Notes under the pieces: generated by a model | What the model was told of the DNA's origin: nothing | Databases searched by the model: none | What the model saw: the letters and a program-made list of their open reading frames with translations, nothing else | In this document: piece after piece, positions 17,527 to 25,290 of the stretch | Layout of the letters: the number at the start of each line of letters is the position of its first letter | How positions within the stretch are numbered: the first letter of the stretch is position 1 | Translations under genes and position numbers: made by a program | DNA from: DATLZB01 sp035574175 | Lineage (GTDB): Bacteria > Pseudomonadota > Alphaproteobacteria > Rhizobiales > Hyphomicrobiaceae | Assembly: GCA_035574175.1 (NCBI GenBank) | Contig: DATLZB010000092.1 | Location: 1 to 25,326 of the forward strand | Reading direction: 5' to 3' | Length of the DNA stretch: 25,326 bases

Positions 17527-18075
17527 TTAGTTGGGCAGCGGCGCCGGGCTGTCGCTCTGCTTGTTGAGGTAGGCGAGGAGGTCGGCGAGCTCCTGGTTGT
17601 CCTTGACTCCGGCGAACGCCATCTGGTTGCCGGGGATATAGCCTTTGGGATCGTGGAGATAGTTGGCCAGGCTCTCCAAACTCCACTTGCCTTCCTTGCT
17701 CTTCATGGCCGCCGAATAGCGCGGGAACGACGGGCTCTCGCCGATGTCGCGGCCGACCACGCCCCACAGGTTGGGACCGACGCGCGCCGGACCGCCTTTG
17801 TCGGCGGTATGGCAGGCGGCGCAGCGCTTGAACACGACCTCTCCGTTGTCGGCGCTGGCCGATTTGAGCAGCGGCGCAATCTCGGCGAAGCTGAACGGCT
17901 TCTCGGCCGCTGCGGGCGTGCCGGACTCAGTCGGCGCCTTGAAGGGAAGCTCATAACCTGGCTTGTTGGCCGCGTGACCGCTGGCAAGGATTTCGATCAG
18001 GGTGCCCGTGCCGAACGCGAGCAGCAGCGCCGAGAGCACGGCTCCGGCGATCTTGTTGAACTCCCAGGTGTCCAT
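17527..18075 (-). CDS. cycM: membrane-anchored class I cytochrome c (CycM type)
   Basis: The protein has 182 residues. An uncleaved N-terminal anchor helix (about 8-30) is followed by a Pro/Ala-rich tether and a cytochrome c domain. Heme attachment is CAACH (Cys85, Cys88, His89), RVGPNLWGVVGRDIG is the conserved loop, and GNQMAF gives the Met152 axial ligand. This arrangement matches CycM, the membrane-bound electron donor to cytochrome aa3 oxidase described in Bradyrhizobium. AGGAGGG lies about 10 bases upstream of the ATG. The gene is divergent from kdsB with 148 bases between starts, a neighbourhood typical of Hyphomicrobiales. It lies on the same strand as, and upstream of, the peptide-importer operon, but is probably separate from it. 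Confidence 0.9.
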   Translation of the reverse strand: MDTWEFNKIAGAVLSALLLAFGTGTLIEILASGHAANKPGYELPFKAPTESGTPAAAEKPFSFAEIAPLLKSASADNGEVVFKRCAACHTADKGGPARVGPNLWGVVGRDIGESPSFPRYSAAMKSKEGKWSLESLANYLHDPKGYIPGNQMAFAGVKDNQELADLLAYLNKQSDSPAPLPN

Positions 18076-18223
18076 TTCCCGTCAGCCCTCCTGCCCCGGT
18101 CCACCCTCGACCCGACGTCGCTCACCCGGGTCGCGGCCGGCCCCCTCCCCTTGCCACTCCGCCGTTGCCTGTTCTAGAGCCTTGCCCCGAGGCGAATTGT
18201 CACTTGGGCGGCACCGCGAATCG

Positions 18224-18976
18224 ATGGCGAGCGTCATCATCTTTATCCCCGCCCGTATGAGGGCGACACGGCTGCCCGGCAAGCCATTGGCCGACATCGC
18301 GGGCGAGCCGATGATCGTCCACGTTTGGCGTCGCGCACGCGCCGCTGAGACCGGGCGGGTAGTAGTGGCCACCGACAGCGACGAGATCGCCGCGGCCATT
18401 CGTGCCGCGGGCGGGGAAGCAGTCATGACCCGCGCCGATCACGCCTCGGGCTCGGACCGCGTGTTCGAGGCGCTGAGCAAGCTCGATCCCGATGGCGACG
18501 CCGAGATTATCGTCAACCTGCAAGGGGACCTGCCGACCCTTGAGCCGCACCTGGTGACCGCGTGCCTGGCCCCTCTGAAGAACAAGGGACCGCACATTGC
18601 CACCATCGCGGCCGAGATCCGCGAGGAGGCCGACAAGACCGCCCCCAACATCGTCAAGGTCGTCGGCACGCCCTTGGGCACGGGTGCGCCGAACGTGCTG
18701 CGGGCGCTCTACTTCACGCGCGCCTCCGCCCCCTATGGTGACGGCCCCCTTTACCACCACATTGGCATTTATGCTTACCGCCGAACTGCCCTTGAGCGGT
18801 TCGTTTCGTTGCGGCCTTCCCCCCTCGAACTACGGGAGAATCTCGAGCAGCTGCGGGCGCTGGAGGACGGCATGCGCATCGACGTGGCGCTCGTTGACAC
18901 CGTTCCCCTCGGCGTCGATACTCCAGCCGACCTCGAGCGGGCGCGCCGCATGCTGGCGGGCGGCCGGCGCGTGTAG
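18224..18976 (+). CDS. kdsB: 3-deoxy-manno-octulosonate cytidylyltransferase
   Basis: This 250-residue cytoplasmic enzyme makes CMP-Kdo from CTP and Kdo for lipopolysaccharide inner core. Visible motifs are the nucleotide-binding IPARMRATRLPGKPLADIAG (8-27), VVVATDSDEI, TRADHASGSDRV, NLQGDLPTL, ALYFTRASAPY, YHHIGIYAYRR, and PSPLELRENLEQLRALEDGMRI near the C-terminus. Length matches the family. In the metal-binding segment the E. coli enzyme reads QGDEP, while here it is QGDLP, probably lineage-specific. The ATG at 18224 begins MASVIIFIPAR; the ribosome site is weak. It precedes pheA by 40 bases on the same strand, a linkage often seen in this order. Confidence 0.95.
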   Translation: MASVIIFIPARMRATRLPGKPLADIAGEPMIVHVWRRARAAETGRVVVATDSDEIAAAIRAAGGEAVMTRADHASGSDRVFEALSKLDPDGDAEIIVNLQGDLPTLEPHLVTACLAPLKNKGPHIATIAAEIREEADKTAPNIVKVVGTPLGTGAPNVLRALYFTRASAPYGDGPLYHHIGIYAYRRTALERFVSLRPSPLELRENLEQLRALEDGMRIDVALVDTVPLGVDTPADLERARRMLAGGRRV

Positions 18977-19016
18977 GCCCCCTTGGACGCAAGACCTTCT
19001 GCTGCCCGGATCACCC

Positions 19017-20030
19017 ATGCCTAATGAGAAGCCGCAGCGCACGGGTCGGCCGCCGGCCGGCCGCCGGAATGGGCGCCTTGACGGCAATGGCAGGAGCCTG
19101 TTGCGCGTTGCCTATCAGGGCGAGCCTGGCTGCAATTCCCACGTCGCCTGCCTGAGCGCCTTCGCGGAGGAGCGCGGGCGCTTGCGGGCCCTGCCGCATC
19201 TCTCCCACCTGCTTTCCGGCGAGCATGCACGCCTGCAGCCGGTATCGAATGCCACCTTCGAGGACGCGCTGGCTTCCGTGCTTGCAGGTGACGCGCACTA
19301 CGCGATGATCCCGATCGAGAACTCGGTCGCCGGACGCGTTGCCGATATCCACCATCTGCTGCCGCTTTCGGGGCTTCACATCGTCGGCGAGCACTTCGAG
19401 CGGGTGCGCCACCAGTTGATGGCGCGTCCCGGCACTCCGCTCAAGAGACTGAGAAAGGTTTTAAGCCACACCCAGGCTCTCGGCCAGTGCCGCGCCACCA
19501 TTCGCAAGCTCGGCCTGGAGCCTGTGCCTGAGGCCGACACCGCCGGCTCAGCCCGCCTGGTTGCCGAGAAGGGCGATGAGACTTTGGCAGCCATCGCGCC
19601 GGCGCTAGCCGCCGAGGTTTACGGGCTTGAGATCGTTCTCCGCGACATCGAGGACATCGCCCACAACACGACCCGCTTCGTTCTGCTGGCCCGCGACCCG
19701 CATCCGGTGGCTCCCAAGGACGAGCCCGTGATCACCACCTTCGTGTTCCGCGTCAGGAACATCCCCGGCGCGCTCTACAAGGCGCTGGGCGGTTTTGCCA
19801 CCAACGGCGTCAATATGACCAAACTCGAGTCCTACCAGCTCGAGGGCACCTTTGCTGCCACCATGTTCTACGCTGATGCCGAGGGTCATCCCGAGGCGGC
19901 CAACGTTGCTCGCGCTCTCGAGGAGCTTCGCTTCTTCTCGACCGAGCTGCGCATCCTGGGCTGTTACAAGGCAAGCCCCTACCGCCGGGACCTCGCCAAA
20001 CAGAGCGCCCTCGCTAAGCTTGCCCGCTGA
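19017..20030 (+). CDS. pheA: prephenate dehydratase
   Basis: This 337-residue cytoplasmic enzyme converts prephenate to phenylpyruvate for phenylalanine synthesis. The catalytic domain contains VAYQGEPGCNSHVA (31-44), FEDAL, PIENSVAGRVADIHHLL (99-115), SHTQALGQCR (150-159) and the hallmark NTTRF (217-221). The ACT regulatory domain follows: FVFRVRNIPGALYKALGGFATNGVNMTKLESY (242-273) and GHPEAANVARALEELRFFSTELRILGCY; it binds phenylalanine for feedback control. The protein is longer than usual: about 25 extra N-terminal residues and roughly 20 extra residues between SHVAC and TFEDA (about 50-75). The reading frame is continuous. It follows kdsB by 40 bases and precedes the SDR gene by 35. Confidence 0.93.
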   Translation: MPNEKPQRTGRPPAGRRNGRLDGNGRSLLRVAYQGEPGCNSHVACLSAFAEERGRLRALPHLSHLLSGEHARLQPVSNATFEDALASVLAGDAHYAMIPIENSVAGRVADIHHLLPLSGLHIVGEHFERVRHQLMARPGTPLKRLRKVLSHTQALGQCRATIRKLGLEPVPEADTAGSARLVAEKGDETLAAIAPALAAEVYGLEIVLRDIEDIAHNTTRFVLLARDPHPVAPKDEPVITTFVFRVRNIPGALYKALGGFATNGVNMTKLESYQLEGTFAATMFYADAEGHPEAANVARALEELRFFSTELRILGCYKASPYRRDLAKQSALAKLAR

Positions 20031-20065
20031 GACCGGGAGGTTGCGGACCGCTGAGGAGAGTTCGC

Positions 20066-20815
20066 ATGCGTCTGAAGGACAAGATTGCCATCGTTACCGG
20101 CGCCGCTTCAGGTTTTGGCAAGGCCATCGCTGAGACCTACGCCAGGGAAGGCGCGTGCGTCGCTGTTGTCGACATCAACGGCCAGGGCGCCCGCGACGTC
20201 GCCCGGTCGCTCGGGGCGAGGGCCATGCATGTCGCCTGCGATGTCACCCGCAAGGCCGAGGTCGATGCCATGGTGGGCGAGGTCCTGGCGCGCTACGGCG
20301 GCCTCGACATCATGGTCAACAACGCCGGCTTCACCCACCGGCGCCAGCCCATGCTGGAGGTTAGCGAGGACGAGTTCGACCGCGTCTACGCCGTGAACGT
20401 CAAGGCGATCTATCTTGCCGCGCTTGCCGTCGTGCCGGTGATGGAAAAGCGTGGTGGTGGCGTCATTATCAACACCGCGTCCACCGCCGGCGTCCGCCCC
20501 CGCCCGGGGCTCACCTGGTACAACGGATCGAAGGGCGCCGTGATCGTGCTCACCAAGTCGATGGCCGCCGAACTCGCGCCGAAGAACATCAGGGTGTGTG
20601 CCATCAACCCGGTGATGGGCGAGACCGGCATGCTCGAGCAGTTCATGGGAGCACCCGACACGCCGGAGAATCGCAGGGCCATCGAAGCAACCATCCCGCT
20701 CGGGCGCCTGTCGCGGCCTGCCGACGTTGCCAATGCCGCGCTGTTCCTCGCCGAGCCCGCCTCGGAGTTTCTGACCGGGGTGGCGCTGGAAGTGGATGGG
20801 GGGCGGTGCATTTGA
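20066..20815 (+). CDS. SDR family oxidoreductase
   Basis: This 249-residue classical short-chain dehydrogenase/reductase has the cofactor motif TGAASGFG (11-18), acidic D36 at the end of strand two (suggesting NAD(H) preference), NNAG (85-88), catalytic Ser139 in INTASTAG, Tyr152 and Lys156 in YNGSK, and a C-terminal LTGVALEVDGG. It resembles FabG/glucose-1-dehydrogenase-like proteins; the substrate cannot be told from sequence. GAGGAGAG lies about 6 bases before the ATG. It follows pheA by 35 bases and may be cotranscribed. Its TGA (20813-20815) directly abuts the stop of the convergent transporter gene (20816-20818), leaving no room for a dedicated terminator. Confidence 0.9.
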   Translation: MRLKDKIAIVTGAASGFGKAIAETYAREGACVAVVDINGQGARDVARSLGARAMHVACDVTRKAEVDAMVGEVLARYGGLDIMVNNAGFTHRRQPMLEVSEDEFDRVYAVNVKAIYLAALAVVPVMEKRGGGVIINTASTAGVRPRPGLTWYNGSKGAVIVLTKSMAAELAPKNIRVCAINPVMGETGMLEQFMGAPDTPENRRAIEATIPLGRLSRPADVANAALFLAEPASEFLTGVALEVDGGRCI

Positions 20816-21745
20816 TCATGGGGGCTCCTTCTCCAGCTTACCTGGCGTGGCTAAGCCCTGCTTGCGTCCCATCTGCTGTTCGCGCCAGATCAGCAAAAGC
20901 CCTGCCGCGATCACGATGGTCCCGCCGGTGATCACCGCCGGCGTCGGCACCTCGTCGAACAGGATGTAGCCGATCAGGCCTCCGAACAGCATCGAGGTGT
21001 ATTCGAACGGCGCCACCGTCGAGGTCTCTGCGTGCCGGTAGCACTCGGTGACGAGGATTTGGCCAAGCCCGCCGCTCAAGCCGGTCATGATGAGCAGAAT
21101 GGCGACGCCGGGGCTCGGCACCTGCCATCCGAATGGGATCGTGAACAGCGATGCGATCGTGCACATCACCGAGAAATAGATCACGATGGTCGTCGTGCGC
21201 TCCGCCACCACCAACGTGCGCAGCACGACCGTTGCCAGCGCCACTACGGTTGCACCGCCGAGCGCGCACATGGCACCGATTGCTTCCGTCGAAGCGCCCG
21301 ACGGCCCTCTGAGCACGCCGAGACGCGGCCACAATATGATGAGGACACCGATGAAGCCGATCAGGATCGCGCTCCAGCGGAAGGCACGAACCCGCTCGCC
21401 GAGGAAGAGTGCCGCAAACGCCGTGGACAACAGCGGCATGAGATAGCCGATGGCGATCGCATCGGGCAGCGGCAACAAGCCGAGCGCCGCGAAGTTGAGC
21501 CCCATGCTGGCGACACCGAGCAAGCCGCGCCAGAGGTGACCGTAAGGATTGGAGGTTCTGAGCGCGCCGGGCAGGTCGCCCAAGATGGCGAGGTAGATGA
21601 GGATCGGAAGCAGCGCGAAGAACGAGCGGAAGAACACGGCCTCGCCTGGCGGTACCTCTGTGGATGCCGCCTTCACGCAGGTGAACATCACTGTGAATGC
21701 CAACACGGACGCGATTTTGAGCGCGATTCCGAGCCTGGGGTTCAT
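20816..21745 (-). CDS. DMT superfamily transporter (EamA, ten helices)
   Basis: With the ATG at 21745 the protein has 309 residues: ten predicted helices arranged as two EamA repeats. Helix one begins LGIALKIASVLAFTVMFTCVK with the usual EamA feature of a conserved position early in the protein; FFRSFFALLPILIYL, the helix GYLMPLLSTAFAALFLGERVRAFRW and AILIGFIGVLIILWP close repeat one. Repeat two ends PFEYTSMLFGGLIGYILFDEVPTPAVITGGTIVIAAGLLLIWRE. EamA proteins are inner-membrane exporters of small metabolites or amino acids; the substrate is unknown here. ATG 21793 (MASPRQAG) is an alternative start; neither has a clear ribosome site. It is divergent from the membrane protein at 21925. Confidence 0.88.
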   Translation of the reverse strand: MNPRLGIALKIASVLAFTVMFTCVKAASTEVPPGEAVFFRSFFALLPILIYLAILGDLPGALRTSNPYGHLWRGLLGVASMGLNFAALGLLPLPDAIAIGYLMPLLSTAFAALFLGERVRAFRWSAILIGFIGVLIILWPRLGVLRGPSGASTEAIGAMCALGGATVVALATVVLRTLVVAERTTTIVIYFSVMCTIASLFTIPFGWQVPSPGVAILLIMTGLSGGLGQILVTECYRHAETSTVAPFEYTSMLFGGLIGYILFDEVPTPAVITGGTIVIAAGLLLIWREQQMGRKQGLATPGKLEKEPP

Positions 21746-21924
21746 GGCGCGCGATCCGAGCAGGGCGGTGCCTGCCTGCCGTGGCGAAGCCATGAGGCAA
21801 ATCGAGCACACGCTGCGACCTCGTTGAAACAAAGCATGATTACGGCTTGTCGGCCCCCCGATTTCGTATTCCTGATGGAGCGCCTCGCGCCCTTTGGGCG
21901 GGCAGTGGATCTCGAGTTCTCCCC

Positions 21925-23094
21925 ATGACCTTTCCATCGTCCATCGAGCATGCCGCCCAGGCCGACGACGGGGAAATTACCCCCGATGTGGTCTCCCAAT
22001 ATTTTACCGACACCTATCGGCTGGTTCTGCTCGCCCACGAGCGCTGGCGGACGGCGATCCGCATCATCCAGGTAGCTACTGCCATCGGTGGCATGGTGCT
22101 CGTCGGCCTGTCGCTCTATTTGGGCTACCGCGAAGCGGGCACCATTGGCGGGCGGATGATCGAGTCTATGGGCCGCGAGCTGTTCCTTCTGCTGCCCGGC
22201 CTCCTGATGCTGGTCATCGGGGCCGTTCCGTGGCTCTGGAAGTTCGGCTGGGAACTGCCCGCCGGTCTCGTCGTACTCGTGACCGCGGCCGAGATGTTCT
22301 TCTTCCAACTGGGCAATCTGTGGTTCACGGTCGCCCTCTTTCTCGGTGCGATCGGCGCTGTCGTCTACGGCATTTATCTGCGCTTCAAGAAGCGGGATCC
22401 CCTGCAGATCGCCGATCTCGAGCGGAAGCTTGACGCCTACACCGACCGGGTGATGGCCGCCCTGCCACAGAAGTTGCGGCTGCCGGTTGCAGTCGGCTTC
22501 GGGGACCGGGACTGGCTGCTCGTGCGCAGCTTTCCCAATGGCGAGCGCTGCGGGGCGCTCGAGGTGCTGTGCCGGATCGGTAGCGACGACAAGCCGCGCA
22601 CCAACCCGGCTGCCATCGCCGCGTTCCGGCTGCAACCTGAGACGCTCGCCGTCTTCGAGGCGGCCGTCGATTTGCGCACGCACCAGCCCCTCTACACCCT
22701 CGTCCAGGAAGTCGCCTACACCGACATCGCACAGCTCTCGTGGGTGAGCGATGTCACGGCCGACGACGCCCGATCGACCGCCGGCAGTCGCATCGCCGGC
22801 ATGGCGAGCGCGGCTGCCGCCGCGGCCGCTGGCAGCACGAGTACCGGCGGCGCAGACGACCAGGTTTCGCCCCGGCCGCGGGACCGTATGCTCAATCAGC
22901 GCATTCTCCTCGAGATCGGGCTCCCCGGCGGCCGGACGATATCCATCGTGTTCTGGGACTCTGCCGTCCTGTCGCGGGGCGCACGCGGGCTGCCGCCCGT
23001 TCCGATCACCGACCCGAGCGTGGTTGGCGCGCTCTGGCAGCAGATCCTCGAGCGCCGTGCGCTTACGCGCCATGCCCGCTCCGCCCCCGCCTGA
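21925..23094 (+). CDS. unrecognised four-helix membrane protein with large soluble C-terminus
   Basis: The protein has 389 residues and is not recognised. A short N-terminus (DVVSQYFTDTYRLVLLAHERWRTAIRIIQ) is followed by four hydrophobic segments (about 46-67, 86-104, 111-128, 132-153), a basic patch YLRFKKRDP and a predicted helix DLERKLDAYTDRV. A soluble region of about 220 residues then contains GFGDRDWLLVRSFPNGERCGALEVLCRIG and ILLEIGLPGGRTISIVFWDSAVLSRG, separated by an Ala/Gly/Ser linker (about 290-310). The layout suggests two small beta-containing domains joined by a flexible linker on the cytoplasmic side (by the positive-inside rule). The ATG at 21925 is chosen for the polar start; no clear ribosome site. 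It converges with nudC with 9 bases between. Confidence 0.75.
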   Translation: MTFPSSIEHAAQADDGEITPDVVSQYFTDTYRLVLLAHERWRTAIRIIQVATAIGGMVLVGLSLYLGYREAGTIGGRMIESMGRELFLLLPGLLMLVIGAVPWLWKFGWELPAGLVVLVTAAEMFFFQLGNLWFTVALFLGAIGAVVYGIYLRFKKRDPLQIADLERKLDAYTDRVMAALPQKLRLPVAVGFGDRDWLLVRSFPNGERCGALEVLCRIGSDDKPRTNPAAIAAFRLQPETLAVFEAAVDLRTHQPLYTLVQEVAYTDIAQLSWVSDVTADDARSTAGSRIAGMASAAAAAAAGSTSTGGADDQVSPRPRDRMLNQRILLEIGLPGGRTISIVFWDSAVLSRGARGLPPVPITDPSVVGALWQQILERRALTRHARSAPA

Positions 23095-23103
23095 TCTGCA
23101 CGC

Positions 23104-24048
23104 TCATACCCTTCCGTCGGCGAACTGCGAGATGAGCACGCGGGCGATCGCTTGGCGTCCGGGCACGAACAGGCCGTCGGGATGCTTGTTGTCGAGCATC
23201 AACCTGATCTCGGGCCGCGCGAACCAGCGCGCCTCCACGATCTCGTTGGGGTCGATCGTGATCTCGCTTGTCTTGGCGAAACCCAAGCATCCGATCATCA
23301 GCGAGTGCGGGAAGGGCCAGGGCTGTGTGGAGTGGAAGCGCACTTCACCCACTTCGATGCCGGTCTCCTCCACCGTCTCGCGGCGCACGGCGGCCTCGAT
23401 GTCCTCTCCCGGCTCGATGAAGCCGGCAAGCGCCGAGAACATCTTCTCATGAAAACGCGCCTCGTGACCGAGCAGACAGCGCTCGCCTGACGGGTCGATG
23501 ATCAGCATGATGACCACCGGATCGGTGCGCGGGAAATGCTCGTGCCCGCACGCCCAGCACTTACGCTTCCAGCCGCCGTCCTTAACCAGAGTGGTACCGC
23601 CGCAGTGCCCGCAGCAGCGAGTGTTTTCGTGCCAGTGCGACAGGGCCTTGGCCTGACCGAGGAGCGAGATCTCTTCGTCCGACATCACCCCCTGCATGGC
23701 AAGCGACCTAAGGTCGACGATGGGGCGCAACAGACTGAGGCCCCCGGGCGCATTTCGGACGCGGTGCTCGCTGACGGCGACGGCGAATCGGCCGGCTCCA
23801 GTCTTGCGATCGACCCCAAGGAACAGCGCTTCGGCGACCGGCAGGCCAACATCCTGCAGTTCTTGGCGAGCGAACCAGCGGATGGTTGCCTCGGAGCGCT
23901 CCGCATTGGAGCGGACCACCGGCTTCTGGTCGGCGAGCACCAGGAAGCGCGCATCGGCGCGCTCGTTGAGCATGGCCAGATACTGGGCATCGCTGCGCCG
24001 GTGACTCTGGCGATCGAGCAGCGTCGTGGCACCGAGCGTGGGCTTCAT
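23104..24048 (-). CDS. nudC: NAD(+) diphosphatase / NADH pyrophosphatase
   Basis: This 314-residue cytoplasmic Nudix hydrolase cleaves NAD(H) to NMN(H) and AMP; the family also removes NAD caps from RNA 5' ends. A zinc ribbon uses Cys146, Cys149, Cys164 and Cys167. The complete Nudix box GFIEPGE...RRETVEETGI (209-231) keeps all metal ligands. The NudC-specific TQPWPFP motif (241-247) follows. The N-terminal domain (1-130) is the usual NUDIX-like region. GGGAGGA sits about 9 bases upstream of the ATG at 24048, so this start is preferred to the longer reading from 24081. The upstream spacer carries TTAACATTAACC and an inverted repeat. Confidence 0.95.
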   Translation of the reverse strand: MKPTLGATTLLDRQSHRRSDAQYLAMLNERADARFLVLADQKPVVRSNAERSEATIRWFARQELQDVGLPVAEALFLGVDRKTGAGRFAVAVSEHRVRNAPGGLSLLRPIVDLRSLAMQGVMSDEEISLLGQAKALSHWHENTRCCGHCGGTTLVKDGGWKRKCWACGHEHFPRTDPVVIMLIIDPSGERCLLGHEARFHEKMFSALAGFIEPGEDIEAAVRRETVEETGIEVGEVRFHSTQPWPFPHSLMIGCLGFAKTSEITIDPNEIVEARWFARPEIRLMLDNKHPDGLFVPGRQAIARVLISQFADGRV

Positions 24049-24345
24049 TTTGTCGCTTCCTCCCAAGGGCTGTGGCGGCAACGCCGAAGGCCGTCTGTGC
24101 GGCCACTGTTAACATTAACCTGAAACGCCCATGAACACGTGGGGACGTTCATGGACTTGCCAAGCGGCCGATTTCTGGCCTTGCGCAGCGCCGGCTCGGA
24201 TGGCTAAATCGCAGCACCGCTCCCGGTCCGGGTACCGTGCATGTGGGCTTAATCCGCTCGTTGCAGAGGCGGAACGCTCAGGTGGACGCGGGCCGAAAAA
24301 CCACGAGCGGGGTCGGCAGCGGAGGCACGGGCTGGGGCTTCAAGC
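24049..24345. other. nudC / SGNH hydrolase divergent intergenic region
   Basis: These 297 bases separate divergent starts and hold no convincing gene. Near nudC lies TTAACATTAACC (24109-24120), a locally AT-rich island in otherwise GC-rich DNA, and then an 8-bp inverted repeat at 24129-24154. The rest up to 24345 is GC-rich with no structure I can support. Confidence 0.5.
24129..24154. promoter_or_regulatory. 8-bp inverted repeat, possible operator
   Basis: CCATGAAC at 24129-24136 and GTTCATGG at 24147-24154 are perfect inverted arms with a 10-base spacer. The centre is about 93 bases upstream of the nudC start and about 204 bases upstream of the SGNH start. The half-site spacing (18 bases centre to centre) is more typical of a dimeric regulator than of a terminator, and no T-run follows on either strand. 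Confidence 0.4.
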
Positions 24346-25209
24346 ATGGTCGTTCGCGTTGGTGCGGTGCGGGGGCGTGCGCCTGCGGGGTCTTCTTTTG
24401 CGTTGTTGACAAGGGTCTTGGCATCGCTGGCGCTAGTCCTCGCTCTCGCCGTGGCGACAGCCGGCTCGACCGTCGGCCAGACTGCCGGCCAGCCTCTGGG
24501 TACGGGCAGGTGCAAGGCGCCCAAGCAGCTCGTCCGCTTCAACGCGCCGTTGCCGAACATGCGCCGCGCGCTGGTCACCCGTTCCGAGTTCCGCATCGCC
24601 GCCATTGGCTCCTCGAGCACGGCTGGCACTGGCGCCAGCTCTCCCCGGATGCGCTACCCGCTTCGCCTGGAAGCCGAGCTCAACCGCCGCTTCGATCCCG
24701 ACCGCAACTTCATCGTTTCAAATCTTGGCGTCGGCGGGCAACTCGCCAGCGACATGCTCGCGCGTATGCCGAATGAGGTCCTGCCGCTCGAACCGCAGCT
24801 CGTTATCTGGCAGACTGGGGTCAATGACGCCATTCGCGGTGTGCCGCTCCCGGAGTTCGAGGCCACCCTCGGCCAGGGCGTAGATCTGCTGAAGTCCCGT
24901 CGCATCGACGTGATCTTGCTCGACTTGCAGTACTACCCTCGCTCCGAGCAGGTCCCAGGTTACCTCGACTACGTCCGCACCATGCGCAAGGTAGCCCGGG
25001 AGAAGGACGTTCCCATCCTGCACCGGTTCGCGATCATGAAGCATCTGATTGCGAGCGGCCAGTTTACCCCGCCCGAGCTGCTCTCCGCCGACTTGTTCCA
25101 TTTGAACGACGTTTCCTATGGCTGCTTGAGCGCTCTGCTTGCCGACGCTATCGAGGACGGTCTGGCCGTTCGTTCTCGGGAGCTGGTGAAAGAGGCCATG
25201 GCACGCTAG
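24346..25209 (+). CDS. secreted SGNH/GDSL-type hydrolase
   Basis: The protein has 287 residues. A signal peptide (RVLASLALVLALAVATAGS, about 23-41) is followed by an SGNH fold: block I IAAIGSSSTAG (84-94; the usual GDS is GSS, nucleophile probably Ser90), block II LGVGGQ (127-132, Gly), block III WQTGVNDA (155-162, Asn160) and block V SADLFHLND (Asp249 and His252). All four catalytic-type positions are present, so it is probably an active periplasmic esterase, lipase or acyl-/deacetylase; the substrate is unknown. The ATG at 24346 has no good ribosome site, and a later in-frame TTG start near 24403 would still leave the signal peptide. It is the last gene before a probable insertion sequence. 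Confidence 0.82.
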   Translation: MVVRVGAVRGRAPAGSSFALLTRVLASLALVLALAVATAGSTVGQTAGQPLGTGRCKAPKQLVRFNAPLPNMRRALVTRSEFRIAAIGSSSTAGTGASSPRMRYPLRLEAELNRRFDPDRNFIVSNLGVGGQLASDMLARMPNEVLPLEPQLVIWQTGVNDAIRGVPLPEFEATLGQGVDLLKSRRIDVILLDLQYYPRSEQVPGYLDYVRTMRKVAREKDVPILHRFAIMKHLIASGQFTPPELLSADLFHLNDVSYGCLSALLADAIEDGLAVRSRELVKEAMAR

Positions 25210-25226
25210 GTCCAATCGACATTCGG

Positions 25227-25278
25227 GATTCCCATCGGGAATCGGTTCTGATTCATTGCGGCTCGGATCAACTGATTC
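25227..25278. promoter_or_regulatory. cluster of four GANTC sites upstream of a transposase start
   Basis: GATTC at 25227, GAATC at 25239, GATTC at 25250 and GATTC at 25274 fall within 52 bases, with start spacings of 12, 11 and 24. GANTC is the recognition sequence of the alphaproteobacterial cell-cycle methylase CcrM. The first two sites form a 7-bp inverted repeat (GATTCCC/GGGAATC, 3-base loop) 17 bases after the SGNH stop, which could also be part of the element end or a weak terminator. Confidence 0.45.
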
Positions 25279-25290
25279 GGAGCGCAGCGC

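Noticed and set aside
24109..24120. CtrA binding site TTAA-N7-TTAA
   Set aside because: The two TTAA elements are only 2 bases apart, not 7.
24129..24154. LexA/SOS box from the GAAC...GTTC arms
   Set aside because: The arms are 10 bases apart, while alphaproteobacterial LexA sites use a 7-base spacing.
24131..24409. 92-codon plus-strand frame in the nudC/SGNH spacer
   Set aside because: Its start lies in the inverted repeat, there is no ribosome site, the product is Arg/Gly/Ala-rich without pattern, and it overlaps the SGNH start.
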